64,000 nt of DNA from Acidovorax delafieldii (GTDB lineage: Bacteria; Pseudomonadota; Gammaproteobacteria; Burkholderiales; Burkholderiaceae_C). The notes under the pieces are model-generated. The model saw only the letters and a program-made list of their open reading frames with translations, did not search any database and was not told the origin of the DNA. The translations under genes and the position numbers were made by a program. Positions 44,628 through 52,736 of this stretch are shown one piece after another. Location of the stretch: positions 620,001 to 684,000 of the forward strand of contig NZ_VJWE01000011.1 in NCBI RefSeq assembly GCF_007993815.1. The letters are read 5' to 3'. The stretch's first letter is position 1. The number at the start of each line of letters is the position of its first letter.

Positions 44628-45299
44628 TCACATACGGCGCCGGCCCACCGCCATCCAGCCCGCCCCGACCATCAGAGAGGCCAGCAGCAACAGGCCCCAT
44701 TCGCCCAGCGTGGGAACTGCGGTGGAGGCCACGGGCGGAAGGCCGGAGGCTACCCAAATGCCGTTCACCAAAGCGTCATTCCGCCAACTGGAAAACACGT
44801 CGCCCGCACTAGAGGCATAGCACTGATCCCCTTGCGGATTCAGCCCAACATCACTGCACACAGCGTTGTGCTGACCGCCTTGGCTCAGCGAAATCCGGTC
44901 GAGATGGTCTCCACTCGCATGGGGGGCAGACGTTTGCCAGCGCAGCAGCGTCACAGAGAACTGAAGCACGCCGCCTGTGGTGGTAGCCACCACGCTCATG
45001 AGCGTGACCTGGGGGTCACCGCTGGCGTAAACAGTCAGCCCGTCAGAGAAGGAAAACGAAGTGACTTGCGACGTGATGTCTTCACTATTGAGATTGGCGG
45101 CCACAGGGACGGCCGTGGTGAACGAGCCAGTCTCCGCCATTGCCGTGGTGTAGGCCCCGCAATTGCCCGTACCTGGGGGGCAAGCCGTGAAATTGTGCAG
45201 TTCTGAAGCGTTGTAGGCAGGGCCCGTGTAGGTATAAGTGGCAGCCCAGGCGCCCGCCTGAAGAAGGGCCGCAGCCAGGAGTACAAGATATTTTTTCAT
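44628..45299 (-). CDS. IPTL-CTERM sorting domain protein, paralog 2
   Basis: This 223-residue paralog has the same signal peptide (MKKYLVLLAAALLQAGAWA), the shared N-terminal domain (TYTYTGPAYN, Cys40 and Cys47, AMAETGSFTTAVPV, SFSFSDGLTVYASGDP) and further Cys148 and Cys160. Its C-terminus VPTLGEWG (195-202), a hydrophobic segment and GRRRM form a textbook IPTL-CTERM signal. This predicts export by Sec, membrane retention and processing by an exosortase outside the window. It is the best representative of the array. Confidence 0.88.
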   Translation of the reverse strand: MKKYLVLLAAALLQAGAWAATYTYTGPAYNASELHNFTACPPGTGNCGAYTTAMAETGSFTTAVPVAANLNSEDITSQVTSFSFSDGLTVYASGDPQVTLMSVVATTTGGVLQFSVTLLRWQTSAPHASGDHLDRISLSQGGQHNAVCSDVGLNPQGDQCYASSAGDVFSSWRNDALVNGIWVASGLPPVASTAVPTLGEWGLLLLASLMVGAGWMAVGRRRM

Positions 45300-45348
45300 G
45301 GTGCTCTATCGCCAAATACGCGAACTGGGTGGATGGACGGGTGGATGC

Positions 45349-45404
45349 AAAAATCGCCTTCAGCACTTATCAGAAAAGCACAAGCAGCTATGTTTTGAAG
45401 AGCA
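45349..45404 (-). repeat. Dispersed ~55-bp repeat, copy F (overlaps the end of paralog 3)
   Basis: Read on the minus strand: GCTCTTCAAAACATAGCTGC, then TTGTGCTTTTCTGATAAGTGC and GAAGGCGATTTT. The outer arm supplies the last five codons and the TAG stop of paralog 3, and the element lies about 50 bases upstream of paralog 2. Confidence 0.85.
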
Positions 45405-46059
45405 GCTTCTGCCGCGCGCGCAATGCCAGGCCCAGCAAGCCGGCGGCGGTCAGCGCCAGGGCAAACGGGTTGTCAACGGGCACGGACTGCGGCCCGCCCG
45501 GCGCCACCACGGGGACATCGCTCGTCCAGCCGTCACTACCTTCGGCAAAGTGGGCAAAGCCGTGGCTGGCGGCGCTGTCGTCACCGAAGGTATTGCAGAC
45601 GTCGGGGCTTTCAAGAGACGTGCAGGTCCGATTGAAGTAGCTGGCAAAGTTGACCGACATGTAGCTCAACCGGTCGCCCACACCATGGCTGCCGGTTTGC
45701 CACCACTGGAAAACGATGTCGGTATCGACAATCTGGCCCGCTGCGTCGGTGGATACCTTGGCCATTGCCAGCCGGGTGTTGAGCCCGTTCATGGTGTAAC
45801 TCGTCACACCATCATTGAAGTCGTACCAGGTGATGAGGGGCGCAATGTCCAGGCTGCTCTGGTTGGGTGGCAGCGGCTGGCTGGTGGTGAAGTGGCCCGT
45901 TTGCTGCATGGCCGCGTTGAAGTTGGCGCAGGTGCCGACAGCGCAAGGCGCTGAGTAGTCTTGCAGGCTGGTGTAGGTGGGGCCGGCAAAGGTGTAGGTG
46001 GCGGCCCAGGCTCCGGTCTGGAGAAGGGCCGCAGCCAGGAGTGCGAGGTATTTTTTCAT
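45388..46059 (-). CDS. IPTL-CTERM-like protein, paralog 3 with divergent C-terminus
   Basis: This 223-residue paralog keeps the signal peptide and the shared domain (TYTFAGPTYT, Cys39 and Cys44, AMQQTGHFTTSQPL, DIAPLITWYDFNDGV). It resembles paralog 4 most (QTGSHGVGDR, YFNRTC). Its C-terminus differs: VPVDNPFALALTAAG (193-207), a helix, then RARQKLLFKT, with no PTLxEWG box. The last five residues are encoded inside a dispersed repeat. It may use another sorting enzyme or be a decayed signal. Confidence 0.78.
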   Translation of the reverse strand: MKKYLALLAAALLQTGAWAATYTFAGPTYTSLQDYSAPCAVGTCANFNAAMQQTGHFTTSQPLPPNQSSLDIAPLITWYDFNDGVTSYTMNGLNTRLAMAKVSTDAAGQIVDTDIVFQWWQTGSHGVGDRLSYMSVNFASYFNRTCTSLESPDVCNTFGDDSAASHGFAHFAEGSDGWTSDVPVVAPGGPQSVPVDNPFALALTAAGLLGLALRARQKLLFKT

Positions 46060-46084
46060 GAAGCGTCTGTCTGAAAATTTCAAT

Positions 46085-46144
46085 AAAAGCAGGCGCGAAC
46101 GCCCGTATGCAAACCGCATCAAGCTATCACTTGGATAGCAAACC
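46085..46144 (-). repeat. Dispersed ~55-bp repeat, copy G
   Basis: Read on the minus strand: GCTATCCAAGTGATAGCTTG, then ATGCGGTTTGCATACGGGC and GCCTGCTTTTA. The second hairpin is diverged. It lies 26-85 bases upstream of paralog 3. Confidence 0.75.
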
Positions 46145-46247
46145 AGACCAACTGCGCAGTGCGATGTGTGTGCAAAGAGCACAAGCAGCCTCGCCCCAGC
46201 GGAGTCCGGCGCGGGCGCTACCACCGCTGCTGGACGTGTTTGCACGC

Positions 46248-47186
46248 TCATGCCGCGGGCCAGCGCGACGTGGCACGGCGCCGCACCTGCCACCAGCCTG
46301 CGCCACCCACCAGACAGGCCATCAGCAGCAAGCCCCATTCGCTGAGCGTGGGCACCGAGGTCGCGGCGGCGGGGGCGGGGGCGATGGCCATCATGAATGT
46401 CTGCACCGTGCTGGGCATCACACCGTTGTTGGCAGTGATGGTCACACCTTGGTTGACCACACTGGTGGGCGTGCCGGTGATGACACCTGTGTTGGGGTCG
46501 ATAACAAGCCCTGGCGGCAGGGTTCCTGCGTCGGTGAAGGCGATGGGAGCCGTGCCCGTGGCCACCACCGTGAAGTGGTAGGGGGCGCCCACGGTGCCAC
46601 CGGGTGGTGTGGCGCTGGTGATGGTGGGGGCCACCTGTGGCGGAGATGCGGAAGTAACCCACCCACCTGCCCCAATGTAGGCCAAAGTCCTGCTGGTAGA
46701 AGCATCTGTGCCGAATAGCGTGCAAGCGCCGGAGCCATTCAGGGCTTGGCAGTACCCGTTGAAATAGCTGCTCAAGTTGACCCTGAACACGTCTATCCGT
46801 TCATTGACACCGTGGCTTGCGGTTTGCCAATGAAAAATTGCAATGTTTTCGTTCAGGATGTTGCCGGCCGCATCCGTGGAGACGAAGGCAAAGTTCAACC
46901 GAGTGGCGGAGTCCCCGCTGTTGTATTGCATGAGCCCATCGTCGAAGGAAAACGACTGGACCAAGCTAGTGATATTTGTATTGACCAGGTTGGGCGCCAA
47001 CGGTGCGGCGGTGGCAAAGCTGCCCGTTTGCCGCATGGCCGTGGAGAAGTCGGCGCAGGTGGGCGTGGCGCACGGGGTGGTGAACGGGGTCAGATTGGTG
47101 TAGAGAGGGCCCGTGAAGGTGTAAGTGGCAGCACAAGCGCTGGCCTGAAGAAGGACTGAAGCCAGGAGTACAAGGTATTTCTTCAT
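46248..47186 (-). CDS. IPTL-CTERM sorting domain protein with Ig-like domain, paralog 4
   Basis: This 312-residue member has the array signal peptide and shared domain (TYTFTGPLYT, Cys39 and Cys44, AMRQTGSFATAAPL, SFSFDDGLMQYNSGD). It then has an extra ~85-residue putative Ig domain of the He_PIG type (about 187-272: GGTVGAPYHFTVVATGTAP, LPPGLVIDPNTGVITGTPT), and a C-terminal VPTLSEWG (278-285), helix and VRRRA. The ATG at 47186 aligns with the paralogs; a codon eight residues earlier is less likely. The Ig module suggests surface exposure. Confidence 0.87.
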   Translation of the reverse strand: MKKYLVLLASVLLQASACAATYTFTGPLYTNLTPFTTPCATPTCADFSTAMRQTGSFATAAPLAPNLVNTNITSLVQSFSFDDGLMQYNSGDSATRLNFAFVSTDAAGNILNENIAIFHWQTASHGVNERIDVFRVNLSSYFNGYCQALNGSGACTLFGTDASTSRTLAYIGAGGWVTSASPPQVAPTITSATPPGGTVGAPYHFTVVATGTAPIAFTDAGTLPPGLVIDPNTGVITGTPTSVVNQGVTITANNGVMPSTVQTFMMAIAPAPAAATSVPTLSEWGLLLMACLVGGAGWWQVRRRATSRWPAA

Positions 47187-47210
47187 GGGAGGTCTGCCTG
47201 AAAATTTCAT

Positions 47211-47268
47211 AAAAATGGGCTCTAGTGCTTATCCAGCAAGCGCTAAAAGCTATCTTTCAATGAGCAAA
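47211..47268 (-). repeat. Dispersed ~55-bp repeat, copy H
   Basis: Read on the minus strand: GCTCATTGAAAGATAGC, then TTTTAGCGCTTGCTGGATAA, then GCACTAGAGCCCATTTTT. It lies 25-82 bases upstream of paralog 4. Confidence 0.9.
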
Positions 47269-47572
47269 TAGAGTCTGCAAAGACAGACGATTCACCGCCC
47301 ACGCGGCCCCCTGCGCAGACCTTGTGGCAGGCCGGAGCGCGGAAAACAGCGGTTCTTTTCATGGCATGGTCTGCGATGGCTGGCTTTTCAGGCCCGCTAT
47401 TCAAAAGAGAGCACGAAAGCCCTCGATAGAAGGGGTTGGGCTGCAACAAAGTTTATGGAGCCCCCCCGCGCGGCGCCCCACCCCCAAGGGTTGGGCAACA
47501 ACACATTCGATGTGCTACGTTGCGATATACGCATTGCATTGATGCGCTGCAGCAAACTTTTCAGTCACGTCC
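47269..47572. other. Gene-free stretch upstream of the LuxR gene
   Basis: I see no credible gene here. It holds a short hairpin GTCTG-N6-CAGAC (47272-47287) and, at 47454-47495, a GC-rich block (CCCCCGCGCGGCGCCCCACC then CCCAAGGGTTG) that recurs at 49788-49827. A promoter for the LuxR gene at 47573 should lie in the last ~80 bases, which are comparatively AT-rich. Confidence 0.5.
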
Positions 47573-48679
47573 ATGCCCCTCACCCGCATTCAGCAGCGGG
47601 CCATTGCGCGCCTGCAGCAGATGGCTTGCCTTGATTTCAACGGGCCTCAGCTCATCGAGCCCGTGTTGCACGAGCTGCACTACCTCATCAGCTTTGACTC
47701 GGGCGCGTACTTCTATCCGGGCGGCAATGGGGGGATGGATGCATATCTGGAGCCGTCTATGGGGCGGGACACGATCCACACCTACTTTGACCCGCAGGTG
47801 ATGGCCAGCGAGCGCAAGGTGATGCGCCGCAGTGCCCACCAGTTTGCCGACGCGGTGCGCTTTGACCACGGGGCGCAGGGGCTGGAGCAGCTGTTGGCGG
47901 TGCCAATCAGCGAACTGCTGCGCAGCGACTTCTACAACGTGACGCTGCGGCCGGTGGAGGTGTTTGATTTGCTGAGCCTGGTGCTGCGCACGCCGCAGGG
48001 CGAGGGCCTGGGCACGATCAAGCTGTACCGCAGCATGGCTGCGTCGCGCTTTGGGGTGCGGGACCTGGCCATGCTAGGGCGGCTGGAGCCGTGGCTGGCG
48101 CGGATTCTGCAGCCGGGGGAGCTGGACACGCAGGACAGCGTGGTGCACGACAGTGCCATGCTGGTGACCACGCCCCAGGGACGGTTGCTGTGGACGTCAC
48201 AAAAATCCAATCAGCTGCTGGCGCAGGCCTTTGGTCCCAGTTGGCACCGCCGCTCTGAGCTGCCCCCCGCGCTGCAGGCTCTGCTGCAGCGCCTGCATTT
48301 TGCGGGGCGGCATGGTGACAGCCGCAATGGCCCTGCGGCAGCGTTGCCCCAGCTGGACCTGCACAACGCCAGCGGCTGGTTCAGCCTGCGCGCCACGCAG
48401 ATGGCCGCCGCAGCGGGCGAAGGACAGGCGGTGGGCATTCAGATCACCCACCGGGTGCCGCGCGTGGCGCACCTGCTGCCCGCACTGCGTGCGCTGGGCC
48501 TGCCGCAGCGCCAGCACGAACTGGCCTACTGGCTGGCGCGGGGCTTGCCGGAAGCGCAGATTGCCGAACGCATGGGGATCAGCGCCAACACCGCCACCTA
48601 CCACCGCCGCCAGATTTACACGCGGCTGGGCGTGCAAAACCGGCTGGAGCTGCAAGCCCGTCTGCTGGCGCCCCGTTGA
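47573..48679 (+). CDS. LuxR-family transcriptional regulator
   Basis: This 368-residue protein has a C-terminal LuxR HTH (about 305-365: LGLPQRQHELAYWLARGLP, EAQIAERMGISANTATYHRR, IYTRLGVQNRLELQARL). The N-terminal ~290 residues have no receiver Asp pattern and may be a sensor domain. It is the only regulator inside the island with the IPTL-CTERM genes and is divergent from that array across 386 bases, so it is a candidate controller of it. That link rests on position only. Confidence 0.85.
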   Translation: MPLTRIQQRAIARLQQMACLDFNGPQLIEPVLHELHYLISFDSGAYFYPGGNGGMDAYLEPSMGRDTIHTYFDPQVMASERKVMRRSAHQFADAVRFDHGAQGLEQLLAVPISELLRSDFYNVTLRPVEVFDLLSLVLRTPQGEGLGTIKLYRSMAASRFGVRDLAMLGRLEPWLARILQPGELDTQDSVVHDSAMLVTTPQGRLLWTSQKSNQLLAQAFGPSWHRRSELPPALQALLQRLHFAGRHGDSRNGPAAALPQLDLHNASGWFSLRATQMAAAAGEGQAVGIQITHRVPRVAHLLPALRALGLPQRQHELAYWLARGLPEAQIAERMGISANTATYHRRQIYTRLGVQNRLELQARLLAPR

Positions 48680-48809
48680 GGAGCCTCTGGTGGGGCGAGG
48701 GTAAGAGCCCGTTCAAAAGGGGCTTCATGAAGAAACACACGGGCTTCGCTCCTTTCGGCTTTTTTTTCAGCCCGACCAGGGCAAGTCCTTCCAGGCCAGG
48801 CAAGCGCCA

Positions 48810-49181
48810 CTACGGCACCGGCACAACACGCACCGCTGGTGTGTAGGGCTCCACACGCAGGCTGTCGTGCGCCAGCACGCTGATCTTGGCCCGAGGGGCC
48901 ATTTCCAGTGCGCCGTCGGCTGCCTTGCGTGTGGCGTATTGCCAGAGGGTGAGCGCGCCTTTGGCGGCCAGAGCCTGGCCAATGGCGGCGGCTTCGGGGC
49001 GCGGGGCACCGGCCTCGTCCGGCGGCACGGCAACGATGACATCGTCCTTGACCGTAACGATCTTGAACAGCAGCGGCTTGGTGGTGTCGGCCACGACAGT
49101 GACAGAGGCGAAGACGGTAGCAAGGGAGACTGCTGCCATGGTTGCGGCTGCGCCGAAGCGGCGCAAGGAGGTGATTTTCAT
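48810..49181 (-). CDS. Small exported protein of unknown function
   Basis: This 123-residue protein has a signal-peptide-like N-terminus (MKITSLRRFGAAATMAAVSLATVFASVTVVADT), then a short mature part including PLLFKIVTVKDDVIVAVPPDE, ALTLWQYATRKAADGALEM and VLAHDSLRVEPYTPAVRV. I do not recognise the family. GGAGCAA lies seven bases before the ATG at 49181. It follows the globin gene on the same strand by about 130 bases. A periplasmic location is predicted. Confidence 0.7.
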   Translation of the reverse strand: MKITSLRRFGAAATMAAVSLATVFASVTVVADTTKPLLFKIVTVKDDVIVAVPPDEAGAPRPEAAAIGQALAAKGALTLWQYATRKAADGALEMAPRAKISVLAHDSLRVEPYTPAVRVVPVP

Positions 49182-49311
49182 GCGTTGTTGCTCCTGTATC
49201 GATGGGGGCCAGCGCCCCGGCACCAGGTGCTGGCGAAAGCATCATGCCCCGGGGCGTGCAACCAGACAAGGATCGGTCACCCGGGCAAGCAAACCGCCCG
49301 CCGCTGCAATG

Positions 49312-49725
49312 CTACGCCCCTGCGGCCCCCGCCCGCATGGTGGTGCCCACGTGGGCATACAAGGCGCCCCATGCCTCGCGCGTGGCGGGGTTGAAGGCGC
49401 CGCCAAGTGCTTCGGCCAGTGTGTCGAGCAGCGCCGCACCCACCGTGTCGTAGTGCGCGGCCTCTACGCCATAGCCCGCGTGCCGTTTGCCAAGTGCGCG
49501 CAGTGCGGCGTCCAGCTGCTCGGGTTGGCCGAGCATGCGCACGGCGCTGCCGATCATGTCCAGCAGCTTGCGCGCCTGTTCGTTCATGTCGGACGAGGCG
49601 AACAGCCCGCTGATAGCGGCATCGCGCGCGAACAGCTTGGCGTAGAACAGCGCACCCGCCTTCGCGGCGACAGGAGCAACCTGCGCAAAGCTCTGGCGAA
49701 CCAGATGGATTTGTTCGGGGGACAT
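49312..49725 (-). CDS. Single-domain bacterial hemoglobin
   Basis: This 137-residue globin is like Vitreoscilla hemoglobin. Proximal histidine His82 is in the LGKRHAGYGV segment, Tyr28 occupies the B10 position (AGALFYAKLF), and Gln50 the E7 position (MNEQARKLL). AAHYDTVGAALLDTL matches the helix after the proximal His. Such globins bind oxygen and NO and support growth or NO detoxification at low oxygen. GAGGA is eight bases before the ATG at 49725. It lies just downstream of narL in gene order, which fits NO made during nitrate respiration. Confidence 0.92.
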   Translation of the reverse strand: MSPEQIHLVRQSFAQVAPVAAKAGALFYAKLFARDAAISGLFASSDMNEQARKLLDMIGSAVRMLGQPEQLDAALRALGKRHAGYGVEAAHYDTVGAALLDTLAEALGGAFNPATREAWGALYAHVGTTMRAGAAGA

Positions 49726-49787
49726 CAAAGGCTTCCTCAGCAATGCGGCCGTTGGCCAGTGGCAGGTAGAACACTGGAAAGAAGTCT

Positions 49788-49827
49788 ATGAAGTTCCCCC
49801 GCGCTGCGCCCCACCCCCAGGGGTTGC
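49788..49827. repeat. GC-rich intergenic block, second copy
   Basis: TATGAAGTTCCCCCGCGCTG with CGCCCCACCCCCAGGGGTTG closely matches the block at 47454-47495 (TATGGAG...CCCCCGCGCGGCGCCCCACC...AAGGGTTG). Both are in intergenic DNA. The function is unknown. Confidence 0.6.
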
Positions 49828-49996
49828 ATGACGGCAGGCGCTATGGGCGACGCGCTATGTGCGATTGGCGATGTAACGGGCGCGATGGCTTCATGCGCCG
49901 GGCCTTGCGCAGCGCGCGCTTGCGCAGGTGCACCGGCTTGCCCGCAGAGTGGTCAGCGGCAAATCCCTGGCCGACCACGGCGGTTGCACTGCCGCG

Positions 49997-50746
49997 CTAC
50001 TCTGCGCGCTGCCGGTCTGACGCGTAGACGGCCGCCTGAACGCGCGAACTCAGGCCCAGCTTGCGCAGGATGTGCTGCACGTGGATCTTCACCGTGGTCT
50101 CGGCGATGTCGAGCGTGCGCGCGATCTCCTTGTTGCTTGCGCCGCGTGCAATCTCGCGCAGCACGTCTTCCTCGCGCGGTGAGAGGGGTGTGAAGCCGCT
50201 GGCGGCGCCTGCAGCGACCGCAGCGGCATCGGCGGGTATGGACGCGACGGGCGTTATCTCGGGCGCACCCTGCGACCGGAACGCCGCCACCAGCTTGCCC
50301 ATGAGTTCGGGGCTTACCACGGGCTCACCCCGGGCGGCACGGCGAATGGCCTGGGCCAACAGGTCGCCGTCGATGGTCTTGAGCAGGTAGCCCTGCGCGC
50401 CGTTGCGCAGCGCGGTGGCCAGGTCCTGCGCGTCCTCGCTCACGGTGAGCATGAGCACGCGCGAGGCGGGCGAGACTTCGCGCAGGCCCTGGATGGCATC
50501 CACGCCCATCACCCCGGGCAGGTGGTTGTCGAGCAGGATCACCTGCGGCTGCAGCTGGGGCACAAGCCGCAGGGCCTGCGCGGCATCCCCCGCCTCGCCC
50601 ACCACGGACAGGCCCTCATACTGGCTCAGCAGCGCGATCAGCCCGCGACGGAACAGCGTGTGGTCGTCCACCACCAGCAGCGTGACCGGCGGTGTCGTCG
50701 GCGCTGACGCGGGGGTTGTGGCAACGGGCAATACGGAGGTCGTCAT
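49997..50746 (-). CDS. narL: Nitrate/nitrite response regulator
   Basis: This 249-residue response regulator has a receiver domain with the acidic pair Asp27-Asp28 (VVDDHT), phospho-acceptor Asp73 (ILLDNHLPG) and Lys123 (LLKTIDGD), and a LuxR-type HTH near residues 185-240 ([39 protein letters not shown]). It overlaps the narX stop by four bases (ATGA), so the pair is translationally coupled. NarL controls nar genes when nitrate is present. It is about 6.6 kb from the nar operon here. Confidence 0.93.
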   Translation of the reverse strand: MTTSVLPVATTPASAPTTPPVTLLVVDDHTLFRRGLIALLSQYEGLSVVGEAGDAAQALRLVPQLQPQVILLDNHLPGVMGVDAIQGLREVSPASRVLMLTVSEDAQDLATALRNGAQGYLLKTIDGDLLAQAIRRAARGEPVVSPELMGKLVAAFRSQGAPEITPVASIPADAAAVAAGAASGFTPLSPREEDVLREIARGASNKEIARTLDIAETTVKIHVQHILRKLGLSSRVQAAVYASDRQRAE

Positions 50747-52689
50747 GGCATGGTGGCTTGTTGGGGGGCTACGGCGTATATCGAACCCGCTGAATGGGTG
50801 GATGCGGCGGGCTGGTGAGGCTGGGTGGGTGCGACCGAGGGAAGCTCGATGCACACGCGGGTGCCCTGCCCCGGAGCGGACTCCACCTGGACCACTGCGC
50901 CAATGCGCTGGGCCCGCTCGCGCATGATGCCCAGGCCTACATGCAGCGAGTCCGGTGGCACGGAGGCCACCTCAAAGCCAGTTCCGTTGTCCTGCACCTC
51001 AAAGCGCCAGCGTGGATGGCGGTGCACCAGCACATCCACCCGCGTGGCGCCCGAATGTTTGCGCACGTTCGACAAGGCCTCCTGCACCATGTGCAGCACC
51101 TGGATCTGCACGTCCTGCGCCAGCGGCAAGCCGTGGCCCACCATGCCCAGCGTGGTGGCCATGCCGGTCTGGTGCTCAAACTTGGACAAGGTGGCGCGCA
51201 GCGCTGACTCGATGTCTTCCTCGCTGGTTCGGGTGCGGAAGTGCACCAGCAGCTCGCGCACATCGGAATAGCACTCGCGCACACCCACATCCAGCTCGCC
51301 GATGCTGCGGTCGCGCTTGGCCTCATCGCCGCGCGCCACGGCATCGCGCAGCAGCTGGGTCTGGATCTTGAGGAAGGCCAGCGACTGGGCGATGGAGTCG
51401 TGCAGCTCCCGCGCCAGCAGGCTGCGCTCCTCGGCCACCGCCGCCTCGCGCTCCAGCGCGGTGGCACGCAGGCCCTCCATGGCACTGGCCAGGTGGCGCG
51501 TCATGGCTTCGAGCAGGTCGCGCAGTTCATCGGTCAGCTCCACTGGCGAGCGGAAGAACAGATCCACCTCGCCCAGCAGGCGCTGCAGCATCTGCACCGG
51601 GATGGTGACCATGGTCTGGAACCCCGCCTCGCGGCAATGGGGCAAGGCAACGGTGGTCGACGGTGTGATGGGAATGACCCGCGTGCGCGCCTGGGCCTGC
51701 GGCTGGCCACACAGGCAGGTGCCCGTGTGCAGGCAGTGTTCGCCTTCGGCCATGGTGCGCGGCAGGCCGTCGCCCGCCAGCAGCACATAGCGTTCGTTGG
51801 CCTCATTGGACCAGCGCACGGCAGCTGCGTCGGCCCCCGCCACGCGGCGGATCTGCTGCACAAAACCCTGGGCCAGCAGCTCCAGGCTGCCCGCCGTGCT
51901 GGCCAGCGCGCTCACCTCATACAACGCGGCCAGGCGCTGGTTCTGCACAGCGATGCTGGCGGTCTTTTCGCGCACCTTGTGCTCCAGCTCGTCGTGCGAT
52001 GCCTGCAGTGCATGCGCCATGAGGTTGAAGCCCGCCGACAGCTGACCGAACTCGTCATCCGTATCCACCGGCAGCCGCGTGCCCAGCTCGCCCTGGCGCA
52101 GTCGGGCCTGGGCCTGCTGCAGACGTGCCACGGGATTGATGACCAGCAGATAGCTCACCGCCATGAAGGTCACGGCAGCCACGATGGCCAGCGCCATCAT
52201 GAACAGCTGGAACAGGTGCAGCGCGGCGGTCCAGCCCGCGATCTGGATCTCGATGGCATCCACAAAACCATCGACCTGCTGCACAAAGGCATCGGCCTCT
52301 GCCAGGTTCCGGGCGCGGTCCGGGGGCGATGCGCTGACCCACCCGGTGCGGGCCTCGGCCCACCGGGCGCGGATGCCATCGAACCGCGTACGTGTCTCAT
52401 CGCTCCACGGCACAAACAGCGGGCGCGACGGATCGCCCGTGCGCAGCAACTCCAGGCTGGCGTCGAACTGGCGGGCGCGTTCTTGAACGGCCTCGGGTGG
52501 CTCGGTCTGCAGCACCAGCACCATGCGCAACATGTTCATGCGCAGGCGGCCGGCCTCGTTGACCGCCGCTGCGCCGCCCTCGAGCTTCCAGGTCACCCAC
52601 AGGGTCAGGCCGATGGAAGCGAGCGCCACCAACAAGAAGCCCGCGCCCATGGCAAGGAGTTTGGTGGAGAGCGTGGGACGGGAGCGCAT
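50743..52689 (-). CDS. narX: Nitrate/nitrite sensor histidine kinase
   Basis: This 648-residue membrane sensor has membrane helices at about 11-33 and 160-184 around a periplasmic four-helix domain. That domain carries the nitrate-binding P-box (VNEAGRLRMNMLRM, 43-56). A HAMP domain, a central Cys-containing module (HCLHTGTCLCG), the HisKA_3 phospho-acceptor in ARELHDSIAQSL, and an ATPase domain (NVRKHSGA, DNGTGFE, GLGIMRERA) follow. This layout is that of NarX/NarQ. It overlaps narL by four bases. Confidence 0.94.
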   Translation of the reverse strand: MRSRPTLSTKLLAMGAGFLLVALASIGLTLWVTWKLEGGAAAVNEAGRLRMNMLRMVLVLQTEPPEAVQERARQFDASLELLRTGDPSRPLFVPWSDETRTRFDGIRARWAEARTGWVSASPPDRARNLAEADAFVQQVDGFVDAIEIQIAGWTAALHLFQLFMMALAIVAAVTFMAVSYLLVINPVARLQQAQARLRQGELGTRLPVDTDDEFGQLSAGFNLMAHALQASHDELEHKVREKTASIAVQNQRLAALYEVSALASTAGSLELLAQGFVQQIRRVAGADAAAVRWSNEANERYVLLAGDGLPRTMAEGEHCLHTGTCLCGQPQAQARTRVIPITPSTTVALPHCREAGFQTMVTIPVQMLQRLLGEVDLFFRSPVELTDELRDLLEAMTRHLASAMEGLRATALEREAAVAEERSLLARELHDSIAQSLAFLKIQTQLLRDAVARGDEAKRDRSIGELDVGVRECYSDVRELLVHFRTRTSEEDIESALRATLSKFEHQTGMATTLGMVGHGLPLAQDVQIQVLHMVQEALSNVRKHSGATRVDVLVHRHPRWRFEVQDNGTGFEVASVPPDSLHVGLGIMRERAQRIGAVVQVESAPGQGTRVCIELPSVAPTQPHQPAASTHSAGSIYAVAPQQATMP

Positions 52690-52722
52690 GGCGCAGTGTA
52701 GGGAAGGGGCATGGCCACAACC

Positions 52723-52736
52723 TTGACCTGGGTCAA
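52723..52736. promoter_or_regulatory. FNR/DNR-family binding-site candidate between narX and the ChaN-like gene
   Basis: TTGAC-CTGG-GTCAA is a perfect palindrome of the TTGA-N6-TCAA type bound by FNR/Anr/Dnr regulators. It lies 33 bases upstream of the narX start and 25 bases upstream of the ChaN-like start, in their shared 71-base divergent region. Confidence 0.6.

Noticed and set aside
48705..48790. T-rich segment (eight T) after the LuxR gene
   Set aside because: I could not find a convincing stem directly before the T run, so it was not called as a terminator.
49788..50027. Small Arg-rich open frame downstream of the globin start
   Set aside because: It spans a GC-rich repeat and the end of narL; composition is typical of noncoding shadow.
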